Below, piece after piece: positions 17,537-27,619 of a stretch of DNA of 64,000 bases. Position 1 is the stretch's first letter, and the number at the start of each line of letters is the position of its first letter. The position numbers and the translations under genes were made by a program. The stretch is from Planktothrix tepida PCC 9214 (GTDB taxonomy: Bacteria; Cyanobacteriota; Cyanobacteriia; Cyanobacteriales; Microcoleaceae). Below the pieces are notes generated by a model. That model was not told the origin of the DNA. It worked only from the letters and a program-made list of their open reading frames with translations, and made no database searches. The stretch spans positions 178,898-242,897 of the forward strand of contig NZ_LN889802.1 of the NCBI RefSeq assembly GCF_900009145.1, given 5' to 3'.

Positions 17537-17980
17537 ATGAAGTTAACTACACGGGGACACTATAGCGTTAAAGCCTTACTCGATCTATCCTTACAACGGG
17601 GGATCGGGCCGACTTCTGTAAACGCGATCGCACAGCGCCAAAATATTCCTGCACCTTATTTAGAAAAACTCCTAATTGAGATGCGACGATCGGGGTTAGT
17701 TGAATCAGTTCGAGGAGCTCAAGGAGGCTATCAATTGGCAAAATCTCCAGCCCAAATCTCCCTAGGACAAATCTTAGAAGCAGTAGGAGAAACCATTGAA
17801 CCTTTACCCCGCCATCAAGCGGATATTGAACAAGCAGAAGATTGGGTAACTTTTACCCTGTGGAATCGCTTACACCAAAAGCTCAAAGAGGCTCTCTATG
17901 GGATTTCCCTCGAAGATCTCTATTATGATGCTCGCAGTTGGCAAGCTGCACAAGGGGAAGAAACAAGTTTTGTTGTTTAG
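17537..17980 (+). CDS. Rrf2-family transcriptional regulator
   Basis: A 147-residue winged-helix regulator. The N-terminus MKLTTRGHYSVKALLDLSLQ, the recognition region NAIAQRQNIPAPYLEKLLIE and the wing LVESVRGAQGGYQLAK are classical Rrf2. No cysteines of an Fe-S cluster (IscR type) are visible in the usual 92-104 segment, so it is probably not an Fe-S sensor; similar cyanobacterial proteins are annotated as CymR- or Rrf2-like. The GAGG directly before ATG is too close to serve as a ribosome site, so initiation is weakly supported in sequence but the homology begins at this Met. Confidence 0.88.
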   Translation: MKLTTRGHYSVKALLDLSLQRGIGPTSVNAIAQRQNIPAPYLEKLLIEMRRSGLVESVRGAQGGYQLAKSPAQISLGQILEAVGETIEPLPRHQADIEQAEDWVTFTLWNRLHQKLKEALYGISLEDLYYDARSWQAAQGEETSFVV

Positions 17981-18043
17981 AGAATTTTGAATCCGAGAAT
18001 CTTCCTCCAAGATCCAGTGTCCTTTTCGATTTATCCTTTGTCC

Positions 18044-19042
18044 ATGACGGATTTTAATTCCCTGATCATTTTATTCATTGCTGCTGGATTAGATTATCTC
18101 ATTGGAGATCCCCAAAGTTGGTTTCATCCAGTGCAGGGGATGGGGTGGGTAATTACTCACTATACGCAATTTTTCTTTAAACACTTAAACCAACCCATAA
18201 TGCTTCGGATTGCAGGGGTATTCCTCACCCTGATTGTCGTGTTAGGGAGTGCCTTGACAGCGGCTTTAATTGGATATGGTGTGCAAGCATTAGTCGTTCA
18301 ATTTCCCTGGAATCCAATTTTGAGCATTGCAGTAGAAAGTATCCTCTTGGCCAGTTGTTTTGCGGGTCGAAGTTTAAGGGATGCCGCCGAGGATGTTCTG
18401 TACTGGATTGATCAAAAAGATTTAGTCACGGCTCGTCAACGATTAAGCCGTTATGTGGGTCGAGATACTGAAAGCCTATCCGAGTCAGAAATCCTTAGAG
18501 CCGTTTTAGAAACGGTCACAGAAAATGCCACCGATGGTGTCATGGCTCCTTTATTTTATGCCCTAATTGGTGCGCTATTTCCAGTTGTGGGTAGTGTCCC
18601 TCTTGCTTTTGCTTACAAAGCCGCTAGTACCCTCGATTCTATGGTGGGTTATCGAGAAGCACTTTACAACGATATCGGATGGTTTAGTGCCAAATTAGAA
18701 GATGTTTTAACGTGGCTTCCCTGTCGATTAACGGTAATCATAATTGCTATCTTATCAGGAAAACCTAAATCTGTTTTAAACATTTGTCAACGAGATGCGG
18801 TTTTTGATCCGAGTCCGAATGCCGGATGGAGTGAATGTGCTTATGCTGCCGCTTTAGGAGTACAACTCGGAGGAAAAAATTCCTATCGCGGGGTGATCAA
18901 ACACAAACCTTTATTGGGAGATCCCCAACAACCGATTACATCTACCACAATTGAACACGCATTACAACTGACTCGATATAGTTTTTTAATCGCGTTAGGA
19001 TTATTTGCAGGAGGATTTATCCTTTGGGGCCTGGGAAAATAA
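18044..19042 (+). CDS. cobD: Adenosylcobinamide-phosphate synthase CobD/CbiB
   Basis: An integral membrane enzyme that joins aminopropanol (phosphate) to adenosylcobyric acid in (pseudo)cobalamin synthesis. ATG 18044 begins MTDFNSLIILFIAAGLDYLI, followed by the family motif GDPQSWFHPVQGMGW. Other conserved blocks are RDTESLSESEILRAVLETV with ENATDGVMAPLFYALIG, AYKAASTLDSMVGYR, and RDAVFDPSPNAGWSECAYAA. Four to five hydrophobic segments are seen. 332 residues is the normal length. It follows the Rrf2 gene by 63 bases and may be read from the same promoter. Confidence 0.94.
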   Translation: MTDFNSLIILFIAAGLDYLIGDPQSWFHPVQGMGWVITHYTQFFFKHLNQPIMLRIAGVFLTLIVVLGSALTAALIGYGVQALVVQFPWNPILSIAVESILLASCFAGRSLRDAAEDVLYWIDQKDLVTARQRLSRYVGRDTESLSESEILRAVLETVTENATDGVMAPLFYALIGALFPVVGSVPLAFAYKAASTLDSMVGYREALYNDIGWFSAKLEDVLTWLPCRLTVIIIAILSGKPKSVLNICQRDAVFDPSPNAGWSECAYAAALGVQLGGKNSYRGVIKHKPLLGDPQQPITSTTIEHALQLTRYSFLIALGLFAGGFILWGLGK

Positions 19043-19089
19043 TCCTGAATATCTTTAAAAAACTCAAGATTGTTAATCTTTAATCCAAT

Positions 19090-19629
19090 ATGACAAAAAT
19101 AGTTGAAATTCTATCGGCGACTGAACTCCGGCGAACCCTGAACCGAATGGCTTCCCAAATTATAGAAAAATATGGGGATTTAGAAAATTTAGTTTTATTG
19201 GGAATCTATACCAAGGGGGTTCCCTTAGCGAAACTTTTGGCTCACCAAATTGAGGTCTTAGAACAGGTTTCGGTTTCTGTGGGTGCGTTAGATATTACGT
19301 TTTATCGAGATGATTTGGATCAAGTCGGAATGCGAACTCCTGAAAAAACCACCATTCCCTTTGACTTGACGGGGAAAACCGTTGTTTTAGTTGATGATGT
19401 CATTTATAAAGGGAGAACCATTCGCGCCGCCCTCAACGCCGTGATCGATTATGGCCGTCCTGAAACCATTGGGTTAGCTGTTCTTGTAGATCGAGGTCAT
19501 CGTCAACTTCCCATTCACCCCGATTTTATTGGAAAAATACTCCCCACCGCCAAAGAAGAACAGGTAAAAGTTTATTTAGAAGACCTGGATGGACGAGATG
19601 CGGTTGAATTGTTGTCCCCGAGTTCTTAA
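19090..19629 (+). CDS. pyrR: Bifunctional pyr operon regulator/uracil phosphoribosyltransferase PyrR
   Basis: A 179-residue type I phosphoribosyltransferase. The PRPP-binding loop [20 protein letters not shown] is canonical, and the N-terminal [14 protein letters not shown] and the dimer/RNA-binding region ([22 protein letters not shown]) match PyrR. In Bacillus it attenuates the pyr operon by binding mRNA; in cyanobacteria the UPRTase activity is clearer than attenuation. No PyrR-binding RNA hairpin is evident nearby. Confidence 0.93.
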   Translation: MTKIVEILSATELRRTLNRMASQIIEKYGDLENLVLLGIYTKGVPLAKLLAHQIEVLEQVSVSVGALDITFYRDDLDQVGMRTPEKTTIPFDLTGKTVVLVDDVIYKGRTIRAALNAVIDYGRPETIGLAVLVDRGHRQLPIHPDFIGKILPTAKEEQVKVYLEDLDGRDAVELLSPSS

Positions 19630-19659
19630 GAGGGGACAAGGGGAAGGGGACGCTCGCTA

Positions 19660-19718
19660 ACAGTCAAAAGTCAAGCGTCAAAAGCTAAAAGCCAACCGTT
19701 AACAGCCAAGCGTCAACC
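19660..19718. repeat. Short degenerate tandem repeat
   Basis: A run of related 7-10 base units of the form AGTCAAA / GCGTCAA / AGCCAA occupies most of the gap between pyrR and the isomerase gene. It resembles the short tandemly repeated repetitive sequences scattered in filamentous cyanobacteria. Confidence 0.5.
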
Positions 19719-19761
19719 AAAATAGGTCATACTGTTAAAAGTTGAGTTTTATTGAAACTCA

Positions 19762-20835
19762 ATGTCTGTGTCAATTTCCCCGAATACTGTTCCGATGGAT
19801 ATTGCTTCTACTCAAATTGAAAGCCGCAAAGCAGATCACCTGCGGATTTGCTTAGAAGAAGATGTGCAGTTTCGACAAACAACAACGGGATTAGAACGTT
19901 ATCATTTTACCCATTGTTGTTTACCGGATTTAAACCGCAGTGAAATTGAAATCACAACCTCGTTTTTAGGTAAAATATTAGGATCACCGTTCTTAATTTC
20001 CTCAATGACCGGGGGAACACAACAAGCAAAATTAATTAATCATCGGTTAGCGGCTGTCGCTCAACACTATAATATTGCAATGGGGGTGGGTTCCCAACGG
20101 GTAGCGGTAGAAAATCCTGATGTGGCTGATACTTTTGCCGTGCGATCCCTTGCTCCTGATATTTTACTCTTTGCCAATTTAGGAGCGGTGCAGTTAAATT
20201 ATCAATATGGTTTAGAAGAATGTCGAAAAACCATTGATTTATTAGCAGCCGATGCCTTAATTTTACATCTTAATCCCTTACAAGAATGTATTCAAACCGA
20301 AGGCGATACCAACTTTAGAGGATTACTCCCTAAAATCGAACAATTATGTGCTCAACTTCCTGTTCCTGTGATTGCTAAAGAAGTCGGAAATGGGATTAAT
20401 GCAGCCATGGCAAAACAATTAATCGAAGCCGGAGTTGCTGCCATTGACGTTGCAGGCGCAGGCGGCACATCTTGGGCTAAAATTGAAGGAGAACGCGCTC
20501 AAGACCCCTTACAACGTCGCCTAGGGGAAACCTTTACCAATTGGGGAATTCCAACGGCTGATTGTATTAGCAAAATTCGCGAACTTTCCCCCGATATTCC
20601 GTTAATTGCTTCCGGGGGATTACGCAATGGTTTAGAAGCGGCAAAAGCGATCGCCTTGGGTGCAAATTTAGCCGGGTTAGCATGGCCGTTTTTGCAAGCC
20701 GCTGCTGAGTCTGAAGCAGCCGTCTATACTTTAGTGGAAATTTTACAAGCTGAACTGATTACGGTTCTTTTTTGTACGAATAATCGTACCCTTTCTGAAC
20801 TGCAAACATCAGGAGCATTAACTCTGGAAAAATAA
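19762..20835 (+). CDS. fni: Type 2 isopentenyl-diphosphate delta-isomerase
   Basis: An FMN- and NAD(P)H-dependent enzyme that interconverts IPP and DMAPP for carotenoid, quinone and phytol synthesis. The TIM-barrel FMN features are visible: [18 protein letters not shown] (~80), MGVGSQRVA (~115), [20 protein letters not shown] (~170-190, with the catalytic region HLNPxQE), [22 protein letters not shown] and the phosphate-binding end [19 protein letters not shown]. 357 residues is normal. Start ATG 19762; a later Met at 19795 (MDIASTQ) is possible. Confidence 0.94.
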   Translation: MSVSISPNTVPMDIASTQIESRKADHLRICLEEDVQFRQTTTGLERYHFTHCCLPDLNRSEIEITTSFLGKILGSPFLISSMTGGTQQAKLINHRLAAVAQHYNIAMGVGSQRVAVENPDVADTFAVRSLAPDILLFANLGAVQLNYQYGLEECRKTIDLLAADALILHLNPLQECIQTEGDTNFRGLLPKIEQLCAQLPVPVIAKEVGNGINAAMAKQLIEAGVAAIDVAGAGGTSWAKIEGERAQDPLQRRLGETFTNWGIPTADCISKIRELSPDIPLIASGGLRNGLEAAKAIALGANLAGLAWPFLQAAAESEAAVYTLVEILQAELITVLFCTNNRTLSELQTSGALTLEK

Positions 20836-20909
20836 AATCATCCCTCCCTCTCCTCCCTCCTAATTGAAATTAATTACAATAGATTTAACCCTATCCCTGA
20901 ATCATAATT

Positions 20910-22736
20910 ATGAAAGATTTTTTCAAGTTTACATTGGCAAGTTTATTAGGAAATTTAATCGGACTTGTCTTAATTACCACAATGGGAATTGGTGGATTAA
21001 TTTTCCTGATTATTATGAGTGCCAGTCAAGATTCAGGGCCACAAGTTAAAGATAAATCCGTATTGGTATTTGATTTATCCTTAAGTGTTAGTGATACTGG
21101 CCCTAATCCCTCTACTTCAGAAGCACTACAACAAGCCTTATCCGAAAATACTTCCACAGAAATTCAATTAAGAACCTTAGTTCAAAGCATTGATCAAGCC
21201 AGCAAAGATAAGAATATTATCGCCCTTTATTTGCAAGGAACTAATAGTCCAACCTCCGCAGGATTAGCTAATTTAAAAGAAATTCGTCAAGCCTTACAAC
21301 GGTTTAGAGATAGCGGGAAAACCATTATTGCTTATGATATGGACTGGACAGCACCGGAATATTATTTAGCTTCCGTGGCGAATCAAGTCATTGTTAATCC
21401 TTTAGGTTCTTTAGATATTAAAGGCTTGAGTTCTCAAGTCATGTTTTTAACTGGTGCATTAGAAAAATATGGTATTGGCGTGCAAGTTACACGGGTGGGG
21501 AAATATAAATCAGCCGTTGAACCTTTTTTACTCAAAAAATTAAGTCCCGAAAGTCGGCAACAAACCCAACAATTGTTAGGAAATATTTGGGGAGAATGGT
21601 TAAGAACAATTGCTCCTAGTCGTCAAGTTACACCCCAACAGTTACAAGCTTTTTCTAATACGGAGGGAATTTTATTAGCAAATACGGCATTAAAAGGAAA
21701 GCTGGTAGATCAGATTGCTTATGGAGATGAAGTGGTTACTAACTTCAAAAAAATCACGGGAGAATCTCCAGAAGAGGATAAGCAATTTCGCCAAATCAGT
21801 ATTACTTCCTATTCAAAACTACCTGATGTTGCTAAAAACAATAGTGGCGATAAAAATAGCGATAATAAAATTGCCATTGTTTATGCTGAGGGTGAAATTG
21901 TTGATGGAAAAGGAACCTCAACTCAAATTGGAGGAGATCGGTTAGCGAAAGAATTAAGAAAACTTCGCTTAGATGTAAAGGTAAAAGCAGTAGTTTTACG
22001 GGTTAATAGTCCAGGGGGAAGTGCCACAGCCTCAGAGGTAATTGGACGGGAAATAGAACTGATCCGCAAGCAAAAACCTGTGATTGTTTCGATGGGAAAT
22101 TATGCCGCGTCCGGGGGATATTGGATTTCAATGGGTGCGGATCAAATTTTTGCCGAAACCAATACCATTACTGGATCAATTGGGGTGTTTGGATTGTTAT
22201 TTAATATTCAAGATATTTCTAGTCAAAATGGCATTACTTGGGATATTGTTAAAATGGGTAAATTTGCCGATATTCAAAGCATTAGTCGCCCGAAAACCCC
22301 TGAAGAATTAGCAAAACTACAACGGATTGTAGACTTAATTTATGAACGATTTGTTTCTCATGTAGCCACGAATCGCAAATTACCCAAGACTAAAGTTCAA
22401 GAAATTGCTCAAGGGCGAGTTTGGTCAGGATCACAAGCCAAACAGTTAGGGTTAGTCGATGAAATTGGAGGGTTAGATGCCGCGATCGCAGCAGCCGTTA
22501 AAAAAGCGAATTTAGGGGATAATTGGACATTACAAGAAGCTCCGAAACCTCGAAGCTTAGAAGAACGAATCTTGGAAAATTTATCTGGAGAAAATACCAG
22601 ACATTCCGTAGCGATGCCTGTTGATCCCTTGACAGATGAATTTCTCAGACTTAAAGAGGAATTATCGACCCTAACAACAATGAATGATCCCAAAGGAATT
22701 TATGCTCGTTTACCCTTTAATTTAAGAATTGAATAA
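20910..22736 (+). CDS. sppA: Signal peptide peptidase SppA, 67K type
   Basis: A membrane-bound serine protease that clears signal peptides; cyanobacterial and plant SppA also act in light acclimation. There is one N-terminal membrane segment (~5-37). Tandem S49 domains follow: the N-domain carries the catalytic Lys in TRVGKYKSAVEPF, and the C-domain carries VNSPGGSATASEVIGREIEL and the nucleophile Ser in NYAASGGYWISMGADQIFA. 608 residues is the long E. coli-like form rather than the short archaeal/Bacillus form. Monocistronic. Confidence 0.93.
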   Translation: MKDFFKFTLASLLGNLIGLVLITTMGIGGLIFLIIMSASQDSGPQVKDKSVLVFDLSLSVSDTGPNPSTSEALQQALSENTSTEIQLRTLVQSIDQASKDKNIIALYLQGTNSPTSAGLANLKEIRQALQRFRDSGKTIIAYDMDWTAPEYYLASVANQVIVNPLGSLDIKGLSSQVMFLTGALEKYGIGVQVTRVGKYKSAVEPFLLKKLSPESRQQTQQLLGNIWGEWLRTIAPSRQVTPQQLQAFSNTEGILLANTALKGKLVDQIAYGDEVVTNFKKITGESPEEDKQFRQISITSYSKLPDVAKNNSGDKNSDNKIAIVYAEGEIVDGKGTSTQIGGDRLAKELRKLRLDVKVKAVVLRVNSPGGSATASEVIGREIELIRKQKPVIVSMGNYAASGGYWISMGADQIFAETNTITGSIGVFGLLFNIQDISSQNGITWDIVKMGKFADIQSISRPKTPEELAKLQRIVDLIYERFVSHVATNRKLPKTKVQEIAQGRVWSGSQAKQLGLVDEIGGLDAAIAAAVKKANLGDNWTLQEAPKPRSLEERILENLSGENTRHSVAMPVDPLTDEFLRLKEELSTLTTMNDPKGIYARLPFNLRIE

Positions 22737-22930
22737 AGAAATCGTAAAGATTAATTAACGATGGGTGCGTTTGGTATTGAAAATCCTAAAGACTACCCCT
22801 ACAATCAATAAAACATAAACAGATTCTGAAATTTCCCCCTCCCTATAGGTCTATAAACTTAGAGATTGATGTCTCCAACAATCTACATCCAGTGACATTA
22901 AAATTTTCCCTCTGTTTTTAGGAGATTCTC

Positions 22931-24466
22931 ATGACATTACCCTCAAAAAAGGCTCCGACCATTGGACTTGTGGAAGTACCCGCCCTGGGATTATATGACG
23001 AAGAGGGGCATAACTGGACGGCCTTATATCGACGGAATACTCTACTCAGTAAGCAGGTTTTAATGGCTGACTTACAAGCGGGTGGTTTCGATGCTCAATT
23101 GGTTAATCTCAAAGATGGTGATTGTCGAGAACCCTTTGGAGAAGTGACCTGGAAAGGCATGAATCTGACCAAAGCTTATGTGGGGCGACGGATTTTTGAT
23201 GTCGATCCAGACGCTTATGACGCTTGGGGTGTTACCGTTAACTACACCCAAGAACGCCAAGTCACCTGTATGACCATCGCCCATCTCGCCAGTAAAGGCA
23301 AACCTGTTGTTGTGGGCGGTTCTGATGCTATTGCTGAACCCGAACATTACCTAAAAGCAGGTGCAACAGCCATCGTCACTGATAAATCCGGTGCAGCCAA
23401 TTGGCCGATTTTTGACGATGTAGTGGGAACACTGCCACGAGAAAAGCTGACGGGTGTACTTTTTGCGGATGGTCGTTCTTATCCCAACCGTACTAAAGCC
23501 ATGAGCCCGGATGAGTGGGCATTGCCATCGGTGGACGTAGCCCAGCAATGTTTGGGCCAAGAATATTCAGAAGAGCCTTTTATTGAAGACCTTGTACCCA
23601 TCGGCTCAGTCTATCCTGATATTGGGTGCGATCGCAAATGTGACTTTTGCCAAACCCCAACCTACACATCAGGTTATCGGCGGATGTCACCGGAAACCAC
23701 CCTCAAATGGATTGCTCGTCAGAAGGAAGCCGGGGCAAAATGTACAGTGATGGGTTCTGATCAATTTCTGGGTCGCGTTTTGTTTCCAGAGGGACGAGAA
23801 GAAGTTCTAAAAATTACTAAAGGCGCCAGAGAAATTGGAATGCCGCTTTTATGGCCTAATGGTTTGGAACTGAGAAAAGCGACTTTAGGCCGAGGACGTA
23901 ACTATGATCATACAGACCTTTCACCAGACGAAGAATTAATCGAAGCCCTTTGGGGATGGGATGGCAAAGTTGGGGGGTTTCTGGGTTATATTCCCGCCGA
24001 ACGTCCGGTTTTTGGCCGAGAATCCTATGCAAAGCTTCTCCCTTGGCGGCAACATTGTGAGATGATGCGAGCCATTGTTCGAGTCGGTCTTCCGGTAATT
24101 GTCTATGGTTTTATCATTGGATTTCCTGATGACAACCATGACAGTTTATTGCGTCTTGAAGAAGCCATTTTAGAACTACATCAACAACTGCGAGAAATTA
24201 ACCCAGATTTAGAATTTCAAGTTGCTTCCTATTCTATTTCTCCCATACCCGGAACACCCCAAGGCGAAAATATCCGTAAATCGGGTTTATTACGCTTTGA
24301 TGATCCCTCAATTGTGGGTGGTTTATGGACGCCCTGTTGTGACACCCACCACCTCAGTTATGAAGAGATTTCTGAGTGGCAATTTCGATTAGCTCAAATT
24401 GGCAAAGCTGAATCTAAATTGATTAACTATCATGGCGGACTGACCAAACTATCAACCGCTAGTTAA
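22931..24466 (+). CDS. Radical SAM enzyme with N-terminal B12-binding-like domain
   Basis: A 511-residue radical SAM protein and first gene of a five-gene operon. RBS AGGAGA lies 7 bases before ATG. Residues ~10-190 resemble a cobalamin-binding Rossmann domain (VVVGGSDAIAEPEHYLKAGA), but the DxHxxG cobalamin ligand motif is not visible, so B12 use is uncertain. The 4Fe-4S motif is CDRKCDFC, Cys 233, 237 and 240. The barrel follows with MLLWPNGLEL-like and PVIVYGFIIGFPDDNHDS segments. The reaction is unknown. Its operon partners (DUF427, MurL-like PP-loop protein, betaine-type importer) suggest a small-molecule pathway rather than tRNA or protein modification. Not a recognised MiaB, HpnR or BchE by motif. 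Confidence 0.85.
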   Translation: MTLPSKKAPTIGLVEVPALGLYDEEGHNWTALYRRNTLLSKQVLMADLQAGGFDAQLVNLKDGDCREPFGEVTWKGMNLTKAYVGRRIFDVDPDAYDAWGVTVNYTQERQVTCMTIAHLASKGKPVVVGGSDAIAEPEHYLKAGATAIVTDKSGAANWPIFDDVVGTLPREKLTGVLFADGRSYPNRTKAMSPDEWALPSVDVAQQCLGQEYSEEPFIEDLVPIGSVYPDIGCDRKCDFCQTPTYTSGYRRMSPETTLKWIARQKEAGAKCTVMGSDQFLGRVLFPEGREEVLKITKGAREIGMPLLWPNGLELRKATLGRGRNYDHTDLSPDEELIEALWGWDGKVGGFLGYIPAERPVFGRESYAKLLPWRQHCEMMRAIVRVGLPVIVYGFIIGFPDDNHDSLLRLEEAILELHQQLREINPDLEFQVASYSISPIPGTPQGENIRKSGLLRFDDPSIVGGLWTPCCDTHHLSYEEISEWQFRLAQIGKAESKLINYHGGLTKLSTAS

Positions 24467-24493
24467 ACAGAAATTCTACCCAGTTATACAACA

Positions 24494-24991
24494 ATGAGAA
24501 CACCCAATCCTATTCCACCAGAACCCGGTCAAGAATCCGTTTGGGATTATCCCCGTCCTGCTTGTTTAGAAGATACAAATAAACATCTGAAGGTGATTTG
24601 TAAGGGGATTATTTTAGCCGAAACCAATAGAGGCAAAAGAGTCTTAGAAACTAGCCATCCTCCAACTTATTACTTTCCTCCAGAAGACATTAAATTAGAA
24701 CATCTGATTGCAACACCCAAAAAAGGATTGTGTGAATGGAAAGGGCGATATCAGTATTACGATGTCAGCATCGGTGATCAATATATTAACCATGCCGCTT
24801 GGTGTTATTTTGAACCGACCCCCGGTTTTGAGTCGATTCAAGAATACTATGGTTTTATTGCTAGTTTAATGGATGCTTGCTATGTTAACGATGAGCAAGT
24901 AATCCCTCAACCGGGGGAGTTTTATGGGGGATGGATTACGGCTGATATTGTGGGGCCGTTTAAAGGTAGCCCTGGGACTTATGGATGGTAA
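24494..24991 (+). CDS. DUF427 domain protein
   Basis: A 165-residue single DUF427 protein. The diagnostic blocks are WDYPRPACLE, ETSHPPTYYFPPEDI, CEWKGRYQYYDV, NHAAWCYFEPTPGFESI, MDACYVNDEQVIPQPGEFY, GGWITADIVGPFKGSPGTYGW split over the end. The family has a small beta-barrel fold and no established function. It starts 28 bases after the radical SAM stop and ends 3 bases before the next start, so it is surely co-translated with them. The conserved Cys, Trp and His residues suggest a ligand-binding or enzymatic role in the same pathway, which is an inference. Confidence 0.85.
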   Translation: MRTPNPIPPEPGQESVWDYPRPACLEDTNKHLKVICKGIILAETNRGKRVLETSHPPTYYFPPEDIKLEHLIATPKKGLCEWKGRYQYYDVSIGDQYINHAAWCYFEPTPGFESIQEYYGFIASLMDACYVNDEQVIPQPGEFYGGWITADIVGPFKGSPGTYGW

Positions 24992-24994
24992 GTC

Positions 24995-26350
24995 ATGAAA
25001 ATTGAAGTCATTAAAATAGATGATTTGGCAATTCATGAACATCATCTTGATATCTCCTATCGTGCCGATCAATTTCGATTTTCCACGAAAGTTTTTTATC
25101 ATGATGTCTCATTTTCAGCCCTGATAGAAAAGTATTCTCAACCCTTAATAGAACGCATTACTGCCCATATTGCCTTATTTGAAGGCATGAAATTCTGTTC
25201 TTTATTTCCCAAATATTACGATATTTCAAAAATTTCTCCCCATCTGGAAAAGCCTGTTTTAGATTTATTTATCAAAATCTATCAAGGCGTATTTGGTCAA
25301 CATTGGTATGAAAATAATATTACCAATTATCAACATCCTGAAATCATTTATTCACAAACATTAGGAGAAAGTCATCCGGTTTCAATTTTAGGGGATAATC
25401 ATACAATTCTGACAGGTTGTGGAGGAGGCAAAGATAGTATTTTAGCAATGAAAATGTTGCAAGAAGCAGAAATTCCTTTCGCTTCTATGCAATATTCTCA
25501 TAGTGTTTATGGCAAAGCTGATTTACAACATCAATTAATTGCTCAAGTATTGGAAAATGTTCAACCGATTAAAAGCCATAAAATCTCAATTTTTGACGAT
25601 TTCGTTGACTTTCCCTTTTTCCAACTTTATTTTCCCGAAAATTCAGGAATTACCGCCCCAGAAACCCCTGTTTCTATCTTTGAATCCTTAATTTTAATGC
25701 TCGATGGAGGATACAATTATTTATGTTTAGCCCATGAAAAAAGTGCTAATACAGGAAATCTGTTTTGGTCAGAAATTGGACAAGAAGTTAATCATCAATG
25801 GGGTAAAAGTCTGGAATCTGAACAGATTTTAGATCAATTTGTTCGAGATCATCTTTTATCCAACTTTAAATATTTTAGCATCTTACAACCGATTTACGAC
25901 TTCCGCATCTTTCAAAACTTAAGCAAATATCCCGAAGTTATTTCTACAATCTATTCCTGTAATATCCAAAAACCTTGGTGTAAAAAATGCCCAAAATGTG
26001 CTTATGTTTGGTTGGGGTTAATGGCTTTTTGTCAGCATGAAAAGGTTGATGCTGTATTTCAATCTAACTTATTTGATGATGAAGATTTACAGCCTACATT
26101 TCGAGAAATGTTAGGTTTATCAACCCATACTCCGTTTGAATGTATTGGCGAAATCGATGAAAGCCGTTTGCTGATGAAAAAATGTTTGGAGAAAGGTTTA
26201 TCGGGTAAAGCCTTAGAAATGTTTGCTCAAACCATTCTTTCAGATTTTTCTATAGATTGGCTAAATATCGAACAAAAGTATAATTTTATTTACTCCAAAG
26301 AACACGCTATTCCAGAGCAGATATTTGCTAAAATAAAAGACAAATTATAA
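24995..26350 (+). CDS. MurL-like PP-loop ATPase family protein
   Basis: A 451-residue protein with the PP-loop signature TGCGGGKDSIL (Ser148) after a divergent ~135-residue N-domain. The middle and end match the layout of MurL, the UDP-MurNAc-L-Ala-L-Glu epimerase of Xanthomonas: HEKSANTGNLFWSEIGQEVN, HQWGKSLE, a FSILQPIYDFRIFQNLSKYP block, SCNIQKPWC and the Cys cluster WCKKCPKCAYVWLGLMAF. PP-loop enzymes adenylate a carboxyl or carbonyl group. Cyanobacteria normally make D-Glu with MurI, and no MurD2 partner (needed by MurL) is beside it, so I think this is a MurL homologue used in another pathway with the radical SAM and DUF427 proteins. It starts 3 bases after the DUF427 stop. Confidence 0.7.
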   Translation: MKIEVIKIDDLAIHEHHLDISYRADQFRFSTKVFYHDVSFSALIEKYSQPLIERITAHIALFEGMKFCSLFPKYYDISKISPHLEKPVLDLFIKIYQGVFGQHWYENNITNYQHPEIIYSQTLGESHPVSILGDNHTILTGCGGGKDSILAMKMLQEAEIPFASMQYSHSVYGKADLQHQLIAQVLENVQPIKSHKISIFDDFVDFPFFQLYFPENSGITAPETPVSIFESLILMLDGGYNYLCLAHEKSANTGNLFWSEIGQEVNHQWGKSLESEQILDQFVRDHLLSNFKYFSILQPIYDFRIFQNLSKYPEVISTIYSCNIQKPWCKKCPKCAYVWLGLMAFCQHEKVDAVFQSNLFDDEDLQPTFREMLGLSTHTPFECIGEIDESRLLMKKCLEKGLSGKALEMFAQTILSDFSIDWLNIEQKYNFIYSKEHAIPEQIFAKIKDKL

Positions 26351-26383
26351 ACCGAGTTCTACCCGTCTTACAACTTATGTTTC

Positions 26384-27586
26384 ATGAATGATTCTCAACC
26401 CAAAATCCGCATTGAACATCTGATCAAAATCTATGGAGAAAATTGTCGTGATGCACTGAAACTATTTTCCCAAGGTGCAAACCGAGAGGCGATTTTGCAA
26501 GCAACGGGTCAGGTTTTGGGTATTGCAGATGTGTCTTTTACCATTAACCCAGGTGAAATTTTTGTGGTGATGGGGTTGTCCGGTTCAGGTAAATCGACTC
26601 TAATTCGTTGTATTAATCGTTTGATTACCCCAACCAGTGGACACATTTATATTGATGATGAGGATATTGCCTATATTGATGAAAAACGTATTCGTCAAAT
26701 TCGTCTCACTAAAATATCAATGGTGTTTCAGCATTTTGGCTTATTTCCCCATCGAACTGTCGCTGATAACGTAGAATATGGGCTGAAGTTACGCGGAATC
26801 AGCAAAACCCAACGTCGGAAAAAAGCCTTGGAAGCCTTGGAAGTCGTTGGGCTGGCTCAATGGGCCGACTACCGACCTTCGGCTCTGAGTGGGGGAATGC
26901 AGCAACGGGTGGGACTGGCTCGTGCGTTGGCGACGGATGCTGAGATTTTACTGATGGATGAACCCTTTAGTGCCCTCGACCCCTTGACTCGCCGGGAGAT
27001 GCAAAATGAATTATTAAGACTTCAGAAAGAGTTGAACAAAACTATCGTTTTTATTACTCATGACACTCCCGAAGCTTTAAAATTAGGCGATCGCATTGCG
27101 GTAATGAAAGAAGGAGTAATTGTTCAGCTTGCGACTCCTGAAGAACTATTAAATCAACCGACTAATGATTATATCCGGGATTTTATTCAAGATGTTAATC
27201 GAGGACAAATCCTCAAAGCAGGAACCATTACCCGTCCAACCCTTTCCTTAATTCTCGGTGAAGATTTAGATCAACTCGCACTCCAACAGATACAAAGCTC
27301 AAATAAAGAGCGAATCTATATACTCAATCCTAACAAAGAACCTGTTGGTTTTCTTGATCCAAAACAGCTTGATCTCGCAATTCAACAAGACGTTAAAAAT
27401 ATTACTCAATTCATGGAAACCAACTTTTCTAAAGTTTCAGAAACTGTACCTTTAGAAGATGTTTTTCACCTTTACCGCCATGAACAAAACCTAGTCGTGG
27501 TTGATGAAGCCGGAAAATTTAAAGGAGTTTTAAAACCCACAGATATCCTCGCTAGTCTAAGCAAGTTTAGCGATAATTTTAACTAA
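26384..27586 (+). CDS. proV: Betaine/proline-type ABC transporter ATPase (ProV/OpuAA) with CBS domains
   Basis: A 400-residue ATPase of a quaternary-amine importer. The N-terminus IRIEHLIKIYGENCRDALKL with the long insertion before the Walker A GLSGSGKST (~64-72) is typical of ProV. Q-loop MVFQHFGLFPHRTV, signature LSGGMQQRVGLARAL, Walker B EILLMDEPFSALDP and the H-loop ITHDTPEALKLGD follow. Residues ~275-400 form a CBS pair that in OpuA senses ionic strength. It is fourth in the operon and pairs with the fused binding protein-permease downstream. Confidence 0.93.
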   Translation: MNDSQPKIRIEHLIKIYGENCRDALKLFSQGANREAILQATGQVLGIADVSFTINPGEIFVVMGLSGSGKSTLIRCINRLITPTSGHIYIDDEDIAYIDEKRIRQIRLTKISMVFQHFGLFPHRTVADNVEYGLKLRGISKTQRRKKALEALEVVGLAQWADYRPSALSGGMQQRVGLARALATDAEILLMDEPFSALDPLTRREMQNELLRLQKELNKTIVFITHDTPEALKLGDRIAVMKEGVIVQLATPEELLNQPTNDYIRDFIQDVNRGQILKAGTITRPTLSLILGEDLDQLALQQIQSSNKERIYILNPNKEPVGFLDPKQLDLAIQQDVKNITQFMETNFSKVSETVPLEDVFHLYRHEQNLVVVDEAGKFKGVLKPTDILASLSKFSDNFN

Positions 27587-27592
27587 AAAAAT

Positions 27593-27618
27593 CGTAATTC
27601 GTAATTCGTAATTCCTAA
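27593..27618. repeat. Heptad repeat (CGTAATT)n before the permease gene
   Basis: Three to four tandem copies of CGTAATT/CCTAATT fill the short gap upstream of ATG 27620, where the ribosome site should be. An inverted version of the same repeat lies at the end of that gene (29561-29597). Confidence 0.7.
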
Positions 27619-27619
27619 T

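Noticed and set aside
24995..26350. Calling this gene murL outright
   Set aside because: The layout matches MurL, but no MurD2 is adjacent, the N-domain is divergent and the operon is non-cell-wall, so only MurL-like is justified.
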